DNA from: an uncultured Rikenellaceae bacterium
Lineage (GTDB): Bacteria > Bacteroidota > Bacteroidia > Bacteroidales > Rikenellaceae
Length of the DNA: 24,552 nucleotides
NCBI GenBank assembly: GCA_947074135.1
Contig: CAMTOL010000004.1
Span: 1-24,552 of the forward strand
Direction: 5' to 3'
Positions 1 to 12,077 of this stretch are shown here, one piece after another (position 1 is the stretch's first letter; each line of letters begins with the position of its first letter). Both the position numbers and the translations under genes were made by a program. The notes beneath the pieces were generated by a model. The model had not been told where the DNA came from, ran no database searches, and worked only from the letters and a program-made list of their open reading frames with translations.

Positions 1-98
1 CCTTTTTTACTCACTCTATTTTCAACTATATAAAAATCGACAAACTCACAAGCAAATACAGATACATGACCCAAAACAAAGAGTTATGGGTAAGATAA

Positions 99-3107
<3,009 letters not shown>

Positions 3108-3180
3108 TAAGCACAAAATAGTGCCAAAACAACTTTAGCACATAAAAAGCTCGTTTTTCAATAAAATAAACCTCAGAACA

Positions 3181-5037
3181 ATGATAAAGATACTATCTGC
3201 ATTAACACTCACAGCCTCGTTAGGGCTCATATCGTGTACCAATAACACAACTCAAGACCTAGCTCTCAACTACCCAAACATTATTGAGATTGACACTACT
3301 CCACAAACAGTAAGAGGTTGTTCTGGACTTTACACCGAACAAGGAGCTTGGATAGGATTTACAACGCCCAAATCATCAGATGCAACAGGATTTAGTGGAC
3401 CTTTCGATATCGACAACCGCAACTGGTTAAGTCGAACAATAGTAGGCGTAGATGACTTTAAAATCGATAGTTCGAGATACTACCCTGGCAAATTAATAAT
3501 GTGGGGTAAAGATAACGACGGCAGACAAATCACACAAACACTTTTCTTTACTGATATAAACTGCGCTATCATTGAACTGATTGCAGACAGTGGCAAAGAG
3601 TGGAGACTCAGTGGCGATATCTGGTACAACAAAGCATTAAAATCATTTGCCAACGATGGCATTACTATTAGTCTGCCTCGAGGCGAACAGTGCCAACTGA
3701 CACTACCCAAATTCAGAGTAAGCAAAACCAGTGATTCGACCTATAGCGCAACAAAAGATAGTAAGAGCGAAAAAGCATACGCCTACATCTCGTTTTTCAA
3801 TAGCGAAAACGAGATAAGTCCAATTCCCAATACCTCAATCGAGGAGCTAAAACAACAACACACCAACCGTTGGAATAGCTATATCACTTCGATTCTTCGC
3901 AAAGATATGCCACAAGAGTACAACCGAATAGCTGTAAAGTGTTTAGTAACCCTCATTAGCAATTGGCGCAGCGCAAAGGGTGACCTGTTTCACGACGGTA
4001 TAGTACCATCACACGCTGTGAACTACTTTGTAGGTTTTTGGGGCTGGGACTCGTGGAAACACGCAGTTGCAGTGGCAATGTTCGACAAAGAGTTGGCTAA
4101 AAACCAGATTAAGGCAATGTTTGACTACCAAAACGAAGATGGAATGATTATCGACTGCATATACAGTGACAAAAACGAAAACAATGCTCGTGACTCTAAA
4201 CCTCCACTCGCTGCTTGGGCTGTAGCTACCATCGATGACAAAGATTTTACTGCCGAAATGTATCCAAAACTATTGAAATACTACAACTGGTGGTACATTT
4301 CTCGCGACAACAACCAAAATGGCATACCTGAATTTGGCTCAACCGATGGAACACTCGAAGCTGCTGCTTGGGAGAGCGGAATGGATAACGCAGTTCGTTA
4401 TGACGATGCTGGTATGGTCAAAAATCACGAAGGAGCGTGGAGTTTTAATCAAGAATCTGTCGATTTGGCGGCATATCTTGTCTATGAATACGAACTACTA
4501 CAACAGATGGCAGCACAACTTGGGATTGAATGCACCGCTACTCCAATTGAAAAAGAAAGAGTAGCGAACTATTTCTTCGATACCGAAGATGGTTTCTTCT
4601 ACGACAAACGCCTCGCTGATGGCTCTTTTGTTAAGGTACAGGGTTGCGAAGCATACACTCCTTTATGGAGTGGTATCGCTACGAAAAATCAAGCCGATGC
4701 TGTTTATAAAGTATTGAGCGACACATCAAAATTTTCGACCTATATCCCAATGCCAACACTTTCGGCTGCCGAACCTAAGTTTATGCCTAAAGGATACTGG
4801 AGAGGTCCAATTTGGTTAGACCAAACTTATTTCGGTATTTCCGGACTTCGCAAATATGGCTACAAAGAGGCTGCTGATAAATACACAACTCAAGTCTTTG
4901 ACCGTCTATATGGATTAAAAAATGGTGCTCCAATCCACGAAAACTACGGCACTCACACAGGCGAACTGCTCAAAGCTCCACATTTTAGCTGGTCGGCGGC
5001 CCACCTACTAATGCTCTACCACGAATACGGAAAATAG
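3181..5037 (+). CDS. MGH1-like (GH63/GH37-type) alpha/alpha-barrel glycoside hydrolase, lipoprotein
   Basis: A 618-residue lipoprotein with an (alpha/alpha)6-barrel catalytic domain of the GH63/GH37/mannosylglycerate-hydrolase-like type; Bacteroides homologues are often annotated as trehalase-like or putative isomerase. The signal peptide ends in the lipobox GLISC (C19), so the enzyme is membrane-anchored, probably periplasmic or surface-exposed. Residues 30-240 form a beta-rich N-terminal domain. The barrel carries GFWGWDSWKH (285-294), the clan motif WESGMDN (397-403, D402 the probable general acid), GPIWLDQTYFG, and HENYGTHTGE near the C-terminus, which should supply the base Glu (about E587). 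The substrate cannot be read from the sequence; alpha-glucosides or alpha-mannosides are typical of relatives. It follows the GH2 gene by 73 bases, and a strong hairpin follows its stop, so the two form a transcription unit. Confidence 0.82.
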   Translation: MIKILSALTLTASLGLISCTNNTTQDLALNYPNIIEIDTTPQTVRGCSGLYTEQGAWIGFTTPKSSDATGFSGPFDIDNRNWLSRTIVGVDDFKIDSSRYYPGKLIMWGKDNDGRQITQTLFFTDINCAIIELIADSGKEWRLSGDIWYNKALKSFANDGITISLPRGEQCQLTLPKFRVSKTSDSTYSATKDSKSEKAYAYISFFNSENEISPIPNTSIEELKQQHTNRWNSYITSILRKDMPQEYNRIAVKCLVTLISNWRSAKGDLFHDGIVPSHAVNYFVGFWGWDSWKHAVAVAMFDKELAKNQIKAMFDYQNEDGMIIDCIYSDKNENNARDSKPPLAAWAVATIDDKDFTAEMYPKLLKYYNWWYISRDNNQNGIPEFGSTDGTLEAAAWESGMDNAVRYDDAGMVKNHEGAWSFNQESVDLAAYLVYEYELLQQMAAQLGIECTATPIEKERVANYFFDTEDGFFYDKRLADGSFVKVQGCEAYTPLWSGIATKNQADAVYKVLSDTSKFSTYIPMPTLSAAEPKFMPKGYWRGPIWLDQTYFGISGLRKYGYKEAADKYTTQVFDRLYGLKNGAPIHENYGTHTGELLKAPHFSWSAAHLLMLYHEYGK

Positions 5038-5061
5038 AGTTCAACAATCAATCTAAATTAT

Positions 5062-5112
5062 AAGTTAAGTTATAGTGTATAATACTAATTCAGACTATAA
5101 CTTAACTTTTTT
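5062..5112 (+). terminator. Rho-independent terminator after the GH2-glycosidase unit
   Basis: A perfect 15-bp inverted repeat (AAGTTAAGTTATAGT at 5062-5076 and its complement at 5094-5108) encloses a 17-base loop and runs into T residues up to 5112. It starts 25 bases after the glycosidase stop codon and separates that unit from the downstream lipoprotein gene. Confidence 0.8.
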
Positions 5113-5143
5113 AGGTAAACAGAGAAAAATTCAATATAAATAA

Positions 5144-5174
5144 TTTTAAATTCAGTACATTTAAAGTATATTTG
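5144..5174 (+). promoter_or_regulatory. Bacteroidetes-type promoter of the DUF5106 lipoprotein gene
   Basis: TATATTTG at 5167-5174 matches the Bacteroidetes -7 consensus TAnnTTTG. A TTTT at 5144-5147, 19 bases upstream, is a near match to the -33 TTTG element. It lies after the preceding terminator and about 65 bases before the ATG at 5243, implying a leader of roughly 60 bases. Confidence 0.6.
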
Positions 5175-5242
5175 CGGTTGGTTTATAGGTTATAGAAAAT
5201 ATCTAAACGTCAACTGAACATAACATAAACTAACATAAAACT

Positions 5243-6151
5243 ATGAATAAAATAATAAAACTATCAGTCACCCTACTACTGTTTACAGCGTCACTCACAA
5301 CTCAATCGTGCGGCAATACTGAACCTCAAAAACAGCAAGAAAACACAGAAAAAAAATTCACTCTCCCTGCAATTCCAGCTGTATTAACAACTCCAGGACA
5401 AAGAGTTGAGTTTTTGTTGCTTAACTACTGGAATAATTTTAATTATGCTGATACTTCACTTATCAACAATGCTGATTATACCTAACAAGCTTTTACAGAT
5501 TTTATTTACATATTCCCTAACGCTACCGAACAAATAATTAAGTCGAGTATCAACAAGAACATAGTTGAAGCTTTAGAAGGTTCACCTGAAATGTTAGACT
5601 ATTTTATGGAGTTGTACGAAAAATACTTTTACGACCCCAACTCTCCGATGCGCCAAGAGGACTTCTATATTATGTACCTACAAAATATAATAGCAAATGA
5701 CAAGATTGATGATATGCTTAAAATAAGACCAAAATATCAACTTGAGATGTCGCTCAAAAATCGTCCAAACGATATAGCTACCAACTTCAGTTTTGAACTT
5801 AGAAATGGGCAAACACAACAACTAAAATCTATTAAGAGTAATTACACCATACTATTTTTCAATAATCCAGATTGCACAGACTGTAAAAGAGTTAAAGAGT
5901 TATTCGAAGATAATAGAATGCCTAACACAAAGATTGTAGCCATTTATTGTGACGACGACAAAGAGCTTTGGAGAAACACAGAGTATGACAAAGAGTGGAT
6001 CAATGGTTACTCTAAAAAGGTGTCAGACGACAAAATTTACGACCTACGAGCTATACCTGCTTTATACCTTTTGGACAAAGACAAAAAAGTTATACTAAAA
6101 GATGCTACTGCTGAGATGATTCTCAGCTATATTTACCAGAACAACAATTAG
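5243..6151 (+). pseudogene. DUF5106/thioredoxin-fold lipoprotein gene interrupted by one nonsense codon
   Basis: One reading frame runs from ATG 5243 to the stop at 6149-6151 (302 codons) but contains a single TAA at 5483-5485, after NNADYT. The residues after it (QAFTDF) continue in the same frame without further damage. The first part has a lipoprotein signal ending in TTQSC (C23) and a DUF5106-like start (RVEFLLLNYWNNFNYADTS). The second part carries a TlpA-like thioredoxin domain with CTDC (about C211 and C214 of the full frame) and the cis-Pro segment RAIPALYLL. Family members usually have Glu-Gln-Ala-Phe here, so GAA to TAA would explain the stop by one change. The intact protein would be a periplasmic, membrane-anchored thiol-disulfide protein. 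Either the gene is recently inactivated, the base is a sequencing error, or the stop is read through; restart at ATG 5591 would lack the export signal. Confidence 0.8.
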
Positions 6152-6193
6152 TCATCTTCTAGGTTCTCAGAGCACATCACCACCCTACCATAG

Positions 6194-6267
6194 AAACACC
6201 TCAAAATCAATCAGATATATACCTTTACAAAAGGTATGTATCAAAGAAGATTGAATTTGAGGTGTTT
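6194..6267. terminator. Long composite hairpin between convergent genes
   Basis: A 19-bp inverted repeat with one mismatch (6194-6212 against 6249-6267, outer arm AAACACCTCAAA) encloses an inner hairpin ATACCTT/AAGGTAT with a 5-base loop. It lies 43 bases after the lipoprotein frame stop and upstream of the convergent esterase 3' end. Termination on the plus strand is the likely role, although the T-run is broken (GTTTGTTTG). Confidence 0.55.
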
Positions 6268-6322
6268 GTTTGAATATATCACCCTCCTTGAAAATGCCAT
6301 CTAATAACTAAGTGCTACTAAA

Positions 6323-6367
6323 TAAAGATGGTGACGACAGGTTTTACCATATTCGTCACCATCTTTA
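6323..6367 (-). terminator. Terminator-like hairpin at the end of the esterase/GH3 operon
   Basis: A perfect 15-bp inverted repeat (TAAAGATGGTGACGA at 6323-6337, complement at 6353-6367) lies 27 bases beyond the esterase stop. The T-tract on the minus strand is short (TTTATTTAG), so termination efficiency is uncertain. Confidence 0.6.
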
Positions 6368-6393
6368 AAAGAGAAGTGTATTACAAATCGTTA

Positions 6394-7362
6394 TTACTTC
6401 ATATTGGCTTTAAAGAAGTTATCTACCAAATCGAACAACTCTTTTGTCCAAAACTCCCAACTTCCGTGGTCTGCACCCTCGATTTTATAGAACTTATAGT
6501 TATATCCACACTCTTCAAGCTTATCGGCCATAATAACACTCTGCTCAAATGGAAGGACATTATCTCGATTTCCAGTCACAATGACGATAGGAACAGTATT
6601 TACAGCTCTATCTTTACTTACATAACTAACAGGATTTGCAACTCTAATTTTTTCGAGGTTATCGTTCACTTTAACGCCACCGAACAGCACACCAGTAGGA
6701 CTTTTTTCCGAGATATGATCCATATAGTCAGGTGCAAACTCTTGCACACGAGTTAAGTCTGAAACTGGATAGTATGCCACACAAGCATTTACAGCTATTG
6801 ACTCTTCGGCAAACTCTTCTGCCGTATCAAGTGCTTCGATATCTTGAGTTAACGCTCCCAAAAGCGACAAATGACCACCCGAAGAGTCACCCCAAATAAA
6901 TAGATTATTTACATCAATTCCATATTTTTGAGCATTTTTACGCACAAATCTTATAGCACTCTTAACATCTTGAATTTGGGCTGGGAAGTTGGCTGTTGTC
7001 GATGGACGATACTCCACACTAACAATTGCATATCCACGATTACTAAACTCAATCAGTTTTGGTAGAGCTGCATAACAATTTTGTTTGAACCAAGCCGAAC
7101 CTTGAATATAAACTACACAAGGAAGTTTTTCCTCTTTGGCTCTATCAGGAAGTATCACTTGCAGATGAAGATCCATATCGCTTCGGTTGGCATAAACTAC
7201 ATCTTTGATATAGTGCGGAATTGATCGTTTTGTCAACTGATCGGCTGTTATTGTTGTCATCTTTTTAGCCTCAGCTTTCGATGGTTCTATCCCCTTGAAC
7301 TGCTGAGCATATATCGACGCTGTCGATAATAGGAATAGTATTAGAAATAGATTTATTTTCAT
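6394..7362 (-). CDS. Exported alpha/beta-hydrolase esterase (BD-FAE-like)
   Basis: A 322-residue secreted serine hydrolase of the alpha/beta fold, resembling the BD-FAE/carbohydrate-esterase-like lipases of Bacteroidetes. The signal peptide is MKINLFLILFLLSTASIYA followed by QQ. The nucleophile elbow is GDSSGGH (S160), with the acid probably D267 in TGNRDNVLP and the His H299 in GADHG. The oxyanion-hole strand reads YIQGSAW (85-91) in place of the usual HGGG. It is the last gene of a minus-strand unit, 116 bases downstream of a GH3 gene with a stem-loop between. Next to two GH3 enzymes it plausibly removes acyl decorations (acetyl or feruloyl) from the glycan they attack. That role is inferred from context; a peptidase-like role cannot be excluded. 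Confidence 0.85.
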   Translation of the reverse strand: MKINLFLILFLLSTASIYAQQFKGIEPSKAEAKKMTTITADQLTKRSIPHYIKDVVYANRSDMDLHLQVILPDRAKEEKLPCVVYIQGSAWFKQNCYAALPKLIEFSNRGYAIVSVEYRPSTTANFPAQIQDVKSAIRFVRKNAQKYGIDVNNLFIWGDSSGGHLSLLGALTQDIEALDTAEEFAEESIAVNACVAYYPVSDLTRVQEFAPDYMDHISEKSPTGVLFGGVKVNDNLEKIRVANPVSYVSKDRAVNTVPIVIVTGNRDNVLPFEQSVIMADKLEECGYNYKFYKIEGADHGSWEFWTKELFDLVDNFFKANMK

Positions 7363-7396
7363 TGTTTATTCTTTTTATTACAATATATCTATAAAC

Positions 7397-7441
7397 TTAT
7401 ATTGGTGTAGCAAGCCCAATAGCAATACCACACCAATATAA
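7397..7441 (-). other. Intercistronic stem-loop between GH3 and esterase genes
   Basis: A perfect 12-bp inverted repeat (TTATATTGGTGT at 7397-7408, complement at 7430-7441) with a 21-base loop lies in the 116-base gap. No T-run follows on the minus strand, so it looks more like an mRNA-processing or stability element, or a partial attenuator, than a full terminator. Confidence 0.5.
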
Positions 7442-7478
7442 ACCAAATATTACACTTTATGACTTTACGCCACAAAGA

Positions 7479-9791
7479 TTACTGCATTTTGAGCACATCG
7501 TGGCATTTTATACTCTTAGTGTCTGCTTTGAACTCAACTTTTAGTCCTGTATCAACCGACGAAGCCGCAAAACGAGCAGTGTACACTCCACCATCTGTCA
7601 CATACGATTGAATTGACTCATCGTAAGATGCCAAATCATAGTTTGTAAAGTTCATCACAATAGTTTGACTCTCACCCGGCTCTAACTCTTTAGTTTTGCC
7701 AAACGCTTTAAGTTCAAATGCTGGTTTTTCAAGTTTACCTTTTGGAGCAGTCACATATAGTTGAACAGCCTCTTTACCACTACGTTTGCCAATATTCTTA
7801 ACTGTAACAGTAGCAATGAAGCCATCTTTGCTCTTTTGAACTTTAGCATCGCTATATTCGAATTGGGTGTAACTCATACCGAAACCGAATGGATATGCAA
7901 CTTTTTTGTCAAATGTTTGGAAATAACGATAACCAACATTTAAACCCTCGTCATATCTTGTTTCGCCAACGCTGTGCATTTTATTAAGCTCTGCCACAGG
8001 CACAAAAATCTCCTCTCTCCAAGAAACTCCTTGAGGGAAGTTTTTAGTCGAAGGCACATCTTCGAGTTTGACAGGCCAAGTCATTGGCAGTTTACCAGAT
8101 GGGTTAGATTTACCAGTCAACACATCAACAATTGTATTACCTGCTTCGAGTCCCGGCTGCCAAGCCAACAAAATAGCATCGGCATACTGTCCAATCTCCG
8201 CACTCTCGATAACTCCACCAACATTGAGAATAACAATAACTTTTTTACCTTTTTTATGGAAAGCATTGTAGGTCTGCTTCAACATATCGATTTCGTCACT
8301 GTTAAGTCTGAAATCCTCAAATTCACGATCACTACCCTCGCCAGAGCTACGACCAACAGTAACGATTGCAAACTCAGCACGTTCAGCAGCATTAATATAG
8401 GCATAAGTACCCATTTGAGGCTCTTTGATACGAGGACGAGGAAAGTAACCATTAGGAGCGAATACGCCCATTTCAGCATCACCTTCAGCTTTTGCAAAGT
8501 CACGATATTTAGCATAAAGCGAGTTAAGCATATCGTCAATTACGTATCCTGCACCGTTCAACCCCTCTACCAAATCGACAACATAAGGTTTGTTCACATT
8601 ACCCGAACCAGTGCCACCGGCATAGAGATTATAAGACGTATGACCAAAAAGCGCAACTTTTTTTAGCGATGGGTCGAGCGGCAAAACATTACCTTCGTTT
8701 TTGAGTAATATCATACCATCAGCCGCAGCAGTGCGAATAAGCGCAGCATTAGCTTTCAGATTTGGTTTATTCGAGTATTGATAACCTTTGAAACGAGGAG
8801 TCTTAACAACATACTCCAAAATACGTTTAACATTGCGATTTACATCAGCAATTGCAATTGTTCCATTGTTAACACCCTCGATAATTTGTTGTATCTGTTC
8901 AGCGTTACCAGGAGCTAACAGGTCATTACCTGCGTGAACTTGAGCAGCTGTGTTTCGAGTATTAGTCCAGTCAGTTACGACAATATTTTTGAAGCCCCAC
9001 TCTTTACGTAGAATAGTTTCGAGCAGTTCATAGCTCTCTTGAGTATATTGTCCATTGATGTAGTTGTAACTACTCATTATTGTCCAAGGTTGGCTCTTAC
9101 GAACAGCAATCTCAAACCCTTTGAGGTACAACTCACGCAATACACGTTGGCTTACAATCGAGTTGTTATGAGTACGATTAGCCTCTTGATTGTTGGCAGC
9201 AAAGTGTTTAGCCGACACACCAACACCTTGACTCTGAATACCGTTAATAATTGCAGCACCAATAAGTCCAGTCAAGAATGGGTCTTCAGAATAGTACTCA
9301 AAATTGCGTCCACACATAGGATTACGCATAAGATTCATACCAGGTCCAAGTATAACATCTACGCCATACTCCTTAATTTCGTCCCCCATAGCTACACCTA
9401 GACTATGCACAAGTTCAGTATCCCAAGTTGCTGCAACAAGAGTTCCGATAGGGAAACCAGAGCAGTAATAATCATTAGGGTCGTCTGGTCGTTTGCCCGA
9501 AATATGCACCCCTGCAGGACCATCGGCAAGAACAGTGTGAGGAATACCCAATCTTTCGATTTTGGCAGTGTTACCAGCAGCACCTAGCACAATAGCACCA
9601 GCGTTTGGGTCTGGATTAGTTGGAAGTCCCCAATATGATTGACCAAAGGTATATCCGACCAACATATTGGCTTTCTCTTCAAGAGTCATCTCTTTGATAA
9701 CTTTATCTATATTTTTTGGCGTTAGTTTTACTTGTGCCACTAGCGGCAAAGCAAACAACGAAACAACTAAAGTGACTATTATCTTTTTCAT
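7479..9791 (-). CDS. Secreted GH3 beta-glucosidase-type glycosidase
   Basis: A 770-residue exported retaining glycoside hydrolase of family GH3, probably a beta-glucosidase. The signal peptide is MKKIIVTLVVSLFALPLVAQ. The TIM-barrel domain shows LADGPAGV (D90), GPGMNLMRNPMCGRNFEYYSEDP, the Lys-His pair in AKHFAANNQE (K195, H196) and the nucleophile Asp in VVTDW (D274). The alpha/beta sandwich domain carries the acid/base Glu in GEGSDRE (E485). A fibronectin-type-III-like domain closes the protein. All expected catalytic residues are present. It starts 24 bases after the stop of a second GH3 gene on the same strand, so the two are almost certainly co-transcribed. GH3 also includes xylosidases and N-acetylglucosaminidases; the EGSDR acid/base and long length favour the beta-glucosidase group. 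Confidence 0.92.
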   Translation of the reverse strand: MKKIIVTLVVSLFALPLVAQVKLTPKNIDKVIKEMTLEEKANMLVGYTFGQSYWGLPTNPDPNAGAIVLGAAGNTAKIERLGIPHTVLADGPAGVHISGKRPDDPNDYYCSGFPIGTLVAATWDTELVHSLGVAMGDEIKEYGVDVILGPGMNLMRNPMCGRNFEYYSEDPFLTGLIGAAIINGIQSQGVGVSAKHFAANNQEANRTHNNSIVSQRVLRELYLKGFEIAVRKSQPWTIMSSYNYINGQYTQESYELLETILRKEWGFKNIVVTDWTNTRNTAAQVHAGNDLLAPGNAEQIQQIIEGVNNGTIAIADVNRNVKRILEYVVKTPRFKGYQYSNKPNLKANAALIRTAAADGMILLKNEGNVLPLDPSLKKVALFGHTSYNLYAGGTGSGNVNKPYVVDLVEGLNGAGYVIDDMLNSLYAKYRDFAKAEGDAEMGVFAPNGYFPRPRIKEPQMGTYAYINAAERAEFAIVTVGRSSGEGSDREFEDFRLNSDEIDMLKQTYNAFHKKGKKVIVILNVGGVIESAEIGQYADAILLAWQPGLEAGNTIVDVLTGKSNPSGKLPMTWPVKLEDVPSTKNFPQGVSWREEIFVPVAELNKMHSVGETRYDEGLNVGYRYFQTFDKKVAYPFGFGMSYTQFEYSDAKVQKSKDGFIATVTVKNIGKRSGKEAVQLYVTAPKGKLEKPAFELKAFGKTKELEPGESQTIVMNFTNYDLASYDESIQSYVTDGGVYTARFAASSVDTGLKVEFKADTKSIKCHDVLKMQ

Positions 9792-9815
9792 TTTTTATTC
9801 TAAATAATTATTTGA

Positions 9816-12077
9816 CTAGATTTCGATTTGGGTTTTAAGTGGCAATTCAACCGAAGAGCCTCCGACCAATATTTCGATTTTACCATTTTCGAGCGTCCAG
9901 CTGTTTGTAGCCTCGTTCCAGTAGCTCAACTCTTTAACTGGGAATTGAAGTGTAACCTCTTTAGTTTGTCCTTCTTGTAGAGTTACTCTTTCGAAAGCTT
10001 TCAACTCTTTATATGGCCACTCAACCTTAGAATCAAGACGACGAACATACAGCTGAGCAACCTCATCAGCCACCATCGAACCATTGTTTATCAACTCAAA
10101 TGTCACTTTAACAACATCGTCTTTACCATACTTCGTTTTATCACTCTTAATTCCATCATAACCAAAATCTACATACGACAGACCATAGCCAAATGGGAAC
10201 ATTACAGGTTGGTTTTTAGTATCGAACCAACGATAACCAACCAACGAACCCTCGCTGTAATAAGCAGTAGGTCCTTTTTTCTTTTCGTTCAAATCTGATT
10301 GACCATCGATATCAGGACGATATTGAGTACCAAAGATATCTCCTTCAACACCCTCTTTTTGAGGGAAATTTCCGAGCGCATAAGCTGGAGAGTCTTCGAG
10401 TTTGATAGGGAGAGTGAACGGAAGTTTACCAGATGGAGCAATAGTACCTAGCAGAACATCTGCAAGTGCGTGACCGCCTTCAAGTCCGTTCCACCAACCT
10501 TGAACAATTGCTGGAGAGTACTTGTTAACCACATTCAAATCGACAGGTCCACCAGAAATAATAACGGTAACGATATTAGGGTTAACGGCCGCCAGCTCTT
10601 CTATAATCTTATCTTGCGAAACTGGCAACATTATATCTTTACGGTCACTACCTTCAGTTTCGATAGATTTGTTTGTACCACCAAAGAAGATAACCAAATC
10701 AGCACCGTTAACAGCTTTCTTAGCCTCTGCCAAAAGTGCAGGTTGAACAGCCTCATTGATACTATCAGCCAACACTTCGCCCTCTTTTGCACCCCAAAGC
10801 GCAAACATACCTTTAAAGTTGCGGTAAGCTGGAGCATAAACAATCTCTATATCGTTGCCAACTCTATTTCTAAGTCCTTGAAGCGGAGTAATTTCGTAAG
10901 GAGTTTTCACACCTGCCCCCATACCACCTGAACCTGTGATTAGCTCTGCATTAAGTCCGATAACTGCGATTTTTTTAACTTTCTCTTTATTGACTGGCAG
11001 AAGATTACCATTATTTTTGAGCAATACTATAGATTTAGTAGCAACATCATAAGCAATTTGTTGCTGCTCTGGAAGTGATGGGTTCTTCTGATTAGCAACA
11101 TCATCAGCAACAGCTTCAACAGCAAAACGAACACGAAGAATATTGCGAACTTTTTCATCAACAATCTCCTCTGCAACCTCGCCATTTTTCACGGCATTAT
11201 AAAGTGCTTCGCCAAAAAATGTATTATCAGGCATTTGCACATCAAGACCACCAACAGCAGCGCCAACAGTACTGTGAGTTCCACCCCAGTCTGAAACTGT
11301 AAAGCCTTTAAAGCCCCATTCGCCACGCAGAATTTCATTATTTAGATGCACATTCTCAGAGCCATAGTAACCATTAACTTTATTGTAAGCAGGCATTACG
11401 CTCATCGCACCACCCTCTCGAATTGCAGCTTCAAACGCTTTGAGATAAATTTCACGCATTGGGCGTTCTGCAATTACAACATCGACAGTACCACGATTTG
11501 TTTCTTGATTATTGAGTGCATAGTGTTTAAGACAGACAGCAGTACCCTCTTTTTGAGAACCTAAAGTATATTGGACTGCAAGAATTGCGTTTAGATGTGG
11601 ATCTTCGCTCAAATACTCATAAGTACGACCACCAACAGGCAGACGCTGAATATTCATAGCAGGACCAAGTATAACATCTTTGCCTCTTAATCGTCCCTCT
11701 ATACCCATAGCACGACCATATTGGTAAGCCAATTCACCCGACCAAGTTGCAGCAAGAGCAGAACCTGTTGGGAAGTATGTTGCAGAGTCTGTTTTCCATT
11801 TCAGAGGCACAAATCTATCGCCTACCTCTTCGCGAATACCAAACGGTCCATCTGTATAACGTATCTCTTGGATTCCAAGCCTAGGCACACCTTCAGAGGA
11901 CATATTTGTCTTACCGTGAAGCATTTTAACCTTCTCTTCAAGTGTCATTTGAGAGATAATCTCATTAATTTTTTTGTCATTCTTAGTTAACTGCTCTTGC
12001 AGAGTTAATTCAGCACAGCCAAAGAACATAAATCCACAAATAGATAAAATTGTGGTTTTACAGAATTTCTGTTTCAT
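9816..12077 (-). CDS. GH3 glycosidase lipoprotein (beta-glucosidase-type)
   Basis: A 753-residue family GH3 enzyme, the first gene of the minus-strand unit. Its N-terminus has a lipoprotein signal with lipobox FFGC (C21), so unlike its neighbour it should be anchored in a membrane. Motifs in order: YTDGPFG, GPAMNIQRLPVGGRTYEYLS, LKHYALNNQETNR (K184, H185), nucleophile Asp in TVSDWGG (D263), acid/base Glu in IETEGSDR (E475), and a C-terminal fibronectin-type-III-like domain. The two GH3 proteins share architecture but differ throughout, so they are paralogues rather than a recent duplication. Membrane-tethered and soluble forms side by side suggest successive or compartment-specific cleavage of the same glycoside. 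Substrate is not determinable here. Confidence 0.92.
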   Translation of the reverse strand: MKQKFCKTTILSICGFMFFGCAELTLQEQLTKNDKKINEIISQMTLEEKVKMLHGKTNMSSEGVPRLGIQEIRYTDGPFGIREEVGDRFVPLKWKTDSATYFPTGSALAATWSGELAYQYGRAMGIEGRLRGKDVILGPAMNIQRLPVGGRTYEYLSEDPHLNAILAVQYTLGSQKEGTAVCLKHYALNNQETNRGTVDVVIAERPMREIYLKAFEAAIREGGAMSVMPAYNKVNGYYGSENVHLNNEILRGEWGFKGFTVSDWGGTHSTVGAAVGGLDVQMPDNTFFGEALYNAVKNGEVAEEIVDEKVRNILRVRFAVEAVADDVANQKNPSLPEQQQIAYDVATKSIVLLKNNGNLLPVNKEKVKKIAVIGLNAELITGSGGMGAGVKTPYEITPLQGLRNRVGNDIEIVYAPAYRNFKGMFALWGAKEGEVLADSINEAVQPALLAEAKKAVNGADLVIFFGGTNKSIETEGSDRKDIMLPVSQDKIIEELAAVNPNIVTVIISGGPVDLNVVNKYSPAIVQGWWNGLEGGHALADVLLGTIAPSGKLPFTLPIKLEDSPAYALGNFPQKEGVEGDIFGTQYRPDIDGQSDLNEKKKGPTAYYSEGSLVGYRWFDTKNQPVMFPFGYGLSYVDFGYDGIKSDKTKYGKDDVVKVTFELINNGSMVADEVAQLYVRRLDSKVEWPYKELKAFERVTLQEGQTKEVTLQFPVKELSYWNEATNSWTLENGKIEILVGGSSVELPLKTQIEI

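Noticed and set aside
7974..8666. 230-codon frame opposite the GH3 gene
   Set aside because: It lies wholly antisense to a GH3 gene with all catalytic motifs and has no domain-like features; it is a shadow frame.
9816..12077. Recent tandem duplication of the two GH3 genes
   Set aside because: The proteins differ along their whole length, including export signals and spacing of motifs, so they are old paralogues.
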